Shown: positions 60,845-64,000 of the stretch, piece after piece | How positions within the stretch are numbered: the first letter of the stretch is position 1 | How the letters are laid out: each line of letters opens with the position of its first letter | Source: CAZIPN01 sp964541225 | GTDB lineage: Bacteria > Actinomycetota > Coriobacteriia > Anaerosomatales > JAAXUF01 | Direction: 5' to 3' | Assembly (NCBI GenBank): GCA_964541225.1 | Contig: CAZIPN010000006.1 | Location: forward strand, 13,497 to 77,496 | Length of the DNA stretch: 64,000 nt | Translations under genes and position numbers: made by a program | The notes under the pieces: model-generated | Databases searched by the model: none | What the model was told of the DNA's origin: nothing | What the model saw: the letters and a program-made list of their open reading frames with translations, nothing else

Positions 60845-61666
60845 CTAGCGCTTCCGACCCGGCGGATCCACCAGCAGAGGCACATCGCCGCTCCGGATTG
60901 CGCCCTGGTACAGATCCTTGCCGAGCACCCCGAATCCCGCGATGCTCACGCGACCTTCGACCCGCTTCGCGATTCTCTTGAGGAGTTCCTCGGCGGGGAC
61001 GTCAATGTCAGACCCGAAGACTACGATGTTGCCGCCAAATGCGAGGATGATCGGTCCGCTCTCATGCAGTCCGACCGGAAACATCCATACGCTGTGCCAG
61101 ACGTTCGTGATCGTGCGATAGAAGCTGCGAAAGGGTTTGCTGTGGTCGCCATGGACCGAGCCGATGAGGTTGTACGCGACGACTCCATCGTTGGCGAGGT
61201 GATCACGACATTCGCGCAGGAACTCGTCTGTGAGGAGGTGAGGAGGAACGTGGTCGTCGTCGAACGCGTCGATCACGATGAGGTCGTAGAGAGCAGTGCT
61301 GTGTGACAAGAAGTGGCGGCCGTCGTCGACGATGACGCGGATGCGATCGTCGAGGGGGACCTCGAAGAGGTCATGCGCGATTTCCGCAACGTCGGGGTCG
61401 ATCTCGAGCGCGTCGATGCTCATCTCGGGGTAGTCGCGCCACATGCGCTTGACGAGGGATCCTCCTCCAAGACCGACGATCAGCACGCGTTTGATGTCGG
61501 GCTGAATCGCCAGTGCGATGTGGAAGTAGCGCACGTACTCGATGTCGGTCTCGAACGGGTCGTCCAAGCGCATCGACGATTGCTGGTTGTGCTCGAACTT
61601 CAACAGGCGAACGCCACCAGTGTCAGCAACCTTGAGCTGGTGAAATGCCGAGGTGCGCTCGATCAT
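60845..61666 (-). CDS. spermidine synthase-like methyltransferase-fold protein
   Basis: Protein of 273 residues in the polyamine aminopropyltransferase (SpeE) superfamily. RVLIVGLGGGSLVKRM (about 80-95, nucleotide site), ALEIDPDVAEIAHDLF and VIVDDGRHFL precede LIVIDAFDDDHVPPHLLTDEFLRE. The last block is typical of SpeE relatives, though the catalytic Asp of true spermidine synthases (in a DxSDP-type context) is replaced by DAFDDD. It may act on another amine or be a non-enzymatic relative. ATG at 61666 after ggaggtctc. No speD or other polyamine gene is near. Confidence 0.8.
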   Translation of the reverse strand: MIERTSAFHQLKVADTGGVRLLKFEHNQQSSMRLDDPFETDIEYVRYFHIALAIQPDIKRVLIVGLGGGSLVKRMWRDYPEMSIDALEIDPDVAEIAHDLFEVPLDDRIRVIVDDGRHFLSHSTALYDLIVIDAFDDDHVPPHLLTDEFLRECRDHLANDGVVAYNLIGSVHGDHSKPFRSFYRTITNVWHSVWMFPVGLHESGPIILAFGGNIVVFGSDIDVPAEELLKRIAKRVEGRVSIAGFGVLGKDLYQGAIRSGDVPLLVDPPGRKR

Positions 61667-61751
61667 GAGACCTCCGTGCACACGGGACGAGTCGGCGGCC
61701 GCAACGCGCCAACTGTCTTCCAGATGATACTCCGGGGGCGTGGGGCGGAGG

Positions 61752-62234
61752 CTACAGGCCGAGGGCTGCACGCTTCTGCGCGATTGCTTCTACGTGGGAC
61801 TCGAGATGGTCAACGGCATGCTCCAGCAGGTCGCCAAGAGTTACCAGGCCCGTCTCGGAATGAACGGCGGTGCGCTCCCACGCATCGGCAGAGAGGCGGC
61901 GCAGATCGGTAGCCATTTGTTCGCGCTGGACCTCGAGAAGGCGCAGGTCGAGTTCGGGATCGCGATCGGCATAGTCCAGAGGCTTGACGTAGTCGATCGA
62001 TTCAACACCGATGACGAGCGGCCGGTCGGTGCAGATGGTTCGCTTCATTCGATCGCACATGAACTGGTCGGAATCGACGATGTGCGCGACGACTTCGAGT
62101 GAACTCAACTTCCCTGGAATCGGTCGAGCGCTCAGTGCCATCGCGTCCAATCCACGTATCGCATCGCGGAGATGAGCGGGACCATGCGCGTACCGGGTGA
62201 GGAGCGCGTCAATGGCCGCGAGTGTATGAGACAT
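61752..62234 (-). CDS. DinB-like four-helix metalloprotein
   Basis: Protein of 160 residues with the DinB_2/YfiT-like pattern. The first helix carries LLTRYAHGPAHLRDAI, then a turn with LSSLEVVAHIVDSDQFMCDRM (first His), and last comes a helix with LGDLLEHAVDHLESHV whose histidines complete a probable three-His metal site. DinB-fold proteins are thiol-dependent transferases or hydrolases, but this member has no known substrate. ATG at 62234, with the same ggaggtctc Shine-Dalgarno as the downstream SpeE-like gene, 85 bases away. Confidence 0.78.
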   Translation of the reverse strand: MSHTLAAIDALLTRYAHGPAHLRDAIRGLDAMALSARPIPGKLSSLEVVAHIVDSDQFMCDRMKRTICTDRPLVIGVESIDYVKPLDYADRDPELDLRLLEVQREQMATDLRRLSADAWERTAVHSETGLVTLGDLLEHAVDHLESHVEAIAQKRAALGL

Positions 62235-62391
62235 GAGACCTCCCGAGCGTGGGCTCTTGCATGCAGCGATGATAGCGCTAGAGGTGCGCAACACGCAGGG
62301 CTTGCCACGTTGGACTTCGGCGGGAGGGTGACCACCTCGGCATTGTGCCACGTGCTCTGCTCGCCTAAGATGCGCTCACAACCGCATACGT

Positions 62392-62497
62392 CACGGGAGC
62401 TGCTGATCGGCGGCTGAGAGGAAGGGCGTGACCCTTCGACCGTTCGAACCTGTTCGGCGCGCACGCGCGCTCTGGGTAATGCCAGCGCAGGGATGTG
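62392..62497 (+). promoter_or_regulatory. TPP riboswitch (THI element)
   Basis: Conserved blocks occur in order: GGCTGAGAGG (62412-62421), ACCCTT (62431-62436), GAACCTGTTCGG (62446-62457), and CTGGGTAATGCCAGCGCAGGGA (split over 62472-62493). CAC at 62392 and GTG at 62495 can close the outer helix, and the variable P3 arm lies between the blocks at 62458-62470. An intrinsic terminator follows, so high thiamine pyrophosphate should stop transcription of thiM-thiE. The rest of the 328-base gap before thiM, 62235-62391, shows no gene. Confidence 0.93.
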
Positions 62498-62512
62498 GTG
62501 CTCGTTTGGCGA

Positions 62513-62545
62513 GCCGTCTTCTTCGCGAAGGCGGCTTTTCGTTTT
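62513..62545 (+). terminator. riboswitch-controlled intrinsic terminator
   Basis: Nine-pair stem (62513-62521 with 62527-62535, one T-G wobble), loop of five, then ttttcgtttt. A competing hairpin, gctcg (62500-62504) with cgagc (62510-62514), overlaps its 5' edge and may be part of the switch. Confidence 0.8.
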
Positions 62546-62562
62546 CTGATGGAGGAGTTGCG

Positions 62563-63384
62563 ATGAACACACGTCAGGTCCCGTCCCCCAGCTCTGTGGC
62601 TCAGAGGGTCAAGGAGATTCGTGCTTCGAAACCCCTGGTCCACAACATAACGAACTTCGTGGTGATGAATGAGACCGCCAACGCGATTCTCGCGCTTGGG
62701 GCTCTGCCAGTGATGGCCCACGCTCCCGAGGAGGTCGAGGAGTTCGCCCGCATGGCTGGCGCGGTCGTCTTGAACATCGGCACGCTCTCGCCCGAACTCA
62801 TCGACGCGATGGTGCTTGCCGGGCGCGCAGCGAACAAGGCGGGAGTTCCGGTGGTTCTCGATCCGGTCGGGGCAGGTGCCACAACGCTGCGCAACGAATC
62901 GGCTCGCCGCATTCTCGGCGAAGTCGATGTTGCGCTCGTGCGCGGCAATGCCGCCGAGATCGCGTTTCTAGCGGGGGAGGCCGCCGAGATCTGCGGGGTG
63001 GAGTCGCTTGGCGCCGAAGGAGACGCCGCGGGGACGGCTCGCGCACTCGCGCGCGAGAACGACTGCGCGGTTGCGGTGACCGGCGTGATCGACTACGTCG
63101 CGGACGCACGCCGCACCTTCGCTGTGGCGAACGGGCATCCCCTCATGGGTCGCATCACCGGTTCCGGCTGCATGTCCACGGCGATCTGCGCTTCGTTCCT
63201 CGCTGTTGCCGAGGATCACGCCGCCGCCGCCGCTGAGGCGCTCGCGGCGTTCGGGGTTGCCGGTGAGCGTGCAGCGGGCAACGCATCCGGTCCCGGCACT
63301 TTTCACGCGGCGCTGTATGACGCCCTCGATGCCCTCAGCGCAGAGGCGCTGCGTGCAGCGAGAATCGAAGAGGTTCGCACATGA
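62563..63384 (+). CDS. thiM: hydroxyethylthiazole kinase
   Basis: Phosphorylates the thiazole precursor of thiamine for salvage. The 273 residues show LVHNITNFVVMNETANAIL (substrate site), GALPVMAHAPEEVEEF, LDPVGAGATTLRNE, VRGNAAEIAFLAG and MGRITGSGCMSTAI, which contains the GSGC anion hole and catalytic Cys. ATG at 62563 after ggaggagttg. Under the TPP riboswitch at 62392, and overlapping thiE by four bases. Confidence 0.97.
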   Translation: MNTRQVPSPSSVAQRVKEIRASKPLVHNITNFVVMNETANAILALGALPVMAHAPEEVEEFARMAGAVVLNIGTLSPELIDAMVLAGRAANKAGVPVVLDPVGAGATTLRNESARRILGEVDVALVRGNAAEIAFLAGEAAEICGVESLGAEGDAAGTARALARENDCAVAVTGVIDYVADARRTFAVANGHPLMGRITGSGCMSTAICASFLAVAEDHAAAAAEALAAFGVAGERAAGNASGPGTFHAALYDALDALSAEALRAARIEEVRT

Positions 63385-64000
63385 GTGCCGAAGACGCTGG
63401 CTCAGGCGCACGTCGCGACGAGTTGTTCGCGCCTCGGCGGATCGAAGGCCTGTACTTCGTGACTGCCGATGTGCCGCACCTTGGCCGCACACACGACGAA
63501 CTCGCAGCAGCCGCAATCGCAGGTGGAGCGCGGGTTGTGCAATTCCGCCACAAGCTGACCGACGAGCGTCGTTTGCAGGCCGCATGTGCGGTTCGCGATG
63601 TCTGCAGGCAGGCCGGCGTGCTCTTCATCGTTAACGACGATGCGCGCCTTGCTGCCGAGATTGGCGCTGACGGGCTTCATCTCGGGCAGTCCGATCTGGA
63701 CGAGCTCGCAGTCTGGCGGCGCCTATCGCCCGACGGGTTGCTCGGCATTTCGGTGCAGTGTGTGGCCGAGGCGCGAGAGGCGGAGGCGCTTGGTGCGGAC
63801 TACCTCGGTGTAGGGCCGGTGTTCGCGACCGGCAGCAAGGATGACGCTGCTGAGCCGATCGGGCTCGCGGGCTTGCGAGCGGTACGCGACGCGGTCGATC
63901 TGCCGCTTGCGGCGATCGGGGGCATTTGCGTCGGCAATGCCGCTGACGTGCTCTCGGCCAGCGCCGACGCGATCTGCGTGATCTCGGCGATCTCGCATGC
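63381..64000 (+). CDS. thiE: thiamine-phosphate synthase, truncated at right edge
   Basis: Joins the thiazole and pyrimidine phosphates to thiamine monophosphate. The 206 visible codons contain LYFVTADVPHLGRT, VVQFRHKLTDER (pyrophosphate/substrate residues), FIVNDDARLAAEIGADGLHLGQSD and GADYLGVGPVFATGSKDDA, followed by AAIGGICVGNAADVL, so nearly the whole barrel is present. About 10-20 residues are expected beyond the edge. The N-terminus is about 20 residues longer than common ThiE. The ATG overlaps the TGA of thiM (ATGA). Confidence 0.95.
   Translation, partial: MSAEDAGSGARRDELFAPRRIEGLYFVTADVPHLGRTHDELAAAAIAGGARVVQFRHKLTDERRLQAACAVRDVCRQAGVLFIVNDDARLAAEIGADGLHLGQSDLDELAVWRRLSPDGLLGISVQCVAEAREAEALGADYLGVGPVFATGSKDDAAEPIGLAGLRAVRDAVDLPLAAIGGICVGNAADVLSASADAICVISAISH

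Noticed and set aside
1..64000. CRISPR arrays, insertion sequences, integrases, rRNA genes
   Set aside because: No regularly spaced direct repeats, transposase or integrase motifs, or rRNA-like sequence were seen. The only tandem repeats are the Glu-Pro coding repeats of the copper ATPase.

Overview
The window is GC-rich and gene-dense, with normal bacterial operons, many GTG/TTG starts and frequent ATGA/GTGA stop-start overlaps. The order rpsF-ssb-rpsR-DUF2232-rplI-dnaB, the HtrA, rubrerythrin and MsrB genes, and the long-form HisG suggest a high-GC actinobacterial-type organism. My best guess is an uncultured Coriobacteriia/OPB41-like anaerobe, but that is inference from gene content. A run of exactly 100 N at 30827-30926 shows this is a draft assembly. 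I see no insertion sequence, prophage or CRISPR array.

Layout: 1-2853 holds the end of one GGDEF protein, a DUF1461 membrane protein, a tiny zinc-ribbon protein and a complete membrane diguanylate cyclase. A tRNA-Gly(CCC) follows, then an M23 peptidase. At 4157-8766 lies the ribosomal/replication operon rpsF-ssb-rpsR-DUF2232-rplI and dnaB. At 8901-11574 are TspO, a SPOR lipoprotein and an FAD dehydrogenase. At 21166-11620 (minus strand) a nine-gene efflux operon encodes two HlyD-type adaptors, two ABC ATPases, four ABC-2 permeases and a TetR regulator. It sits behind a good promoter whose -10 box overlaps a palindrome. At 21217-30192 are a PH-domain protein, purA, a membrane glycosyltransferase, HtrA, purD-purE, an archaeal-type ornithine cyclodeaminase-like gene and msrB. 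At 30434-34535 is one very long copper ATPase gene whose Glu-Pro repeat region is broken by the assembly gap. At 34721-45603 are mixed genes: a DUF7282-like secreted protein, hisG, rubrerythrin, Cfa, an AraC/MGMT fusion, an aldo-keto reductase, a lipoprotein, an NmrA-like protein and an orphan FtsX-type permease.

From 45860 to 59563 lies a surface-polysaccharide locus with five glycosyltransferases (four GT2, one GT39-like), two paralogous GNAT/BcsL-like acyltransferases, a polysaccharide deacetylase, a Wzx-type flippase and two secreted GH26-type glycosidases. The last GH26 gene has a cyclic-di-GMP class I riboswitch directly in front of its ribosome binding site. With two GGDEF proteins in the same window, this points to c-di-GMP control of polysaccharide processing at the RNA level. 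This is the most interesting system here.

The right end (59699-64000) holds a small anchored protein with two CX4CX4CH motifs beside a DUF4405 cytochrome-b-like protein, which may be an undescribed electron-transfer pair. A spermidine-synthase-like and a DinB-like protein follow. Last is a TPP riboswitch with an intrinsic terminator in front of thiM-thiE; thiE runs off the edge.
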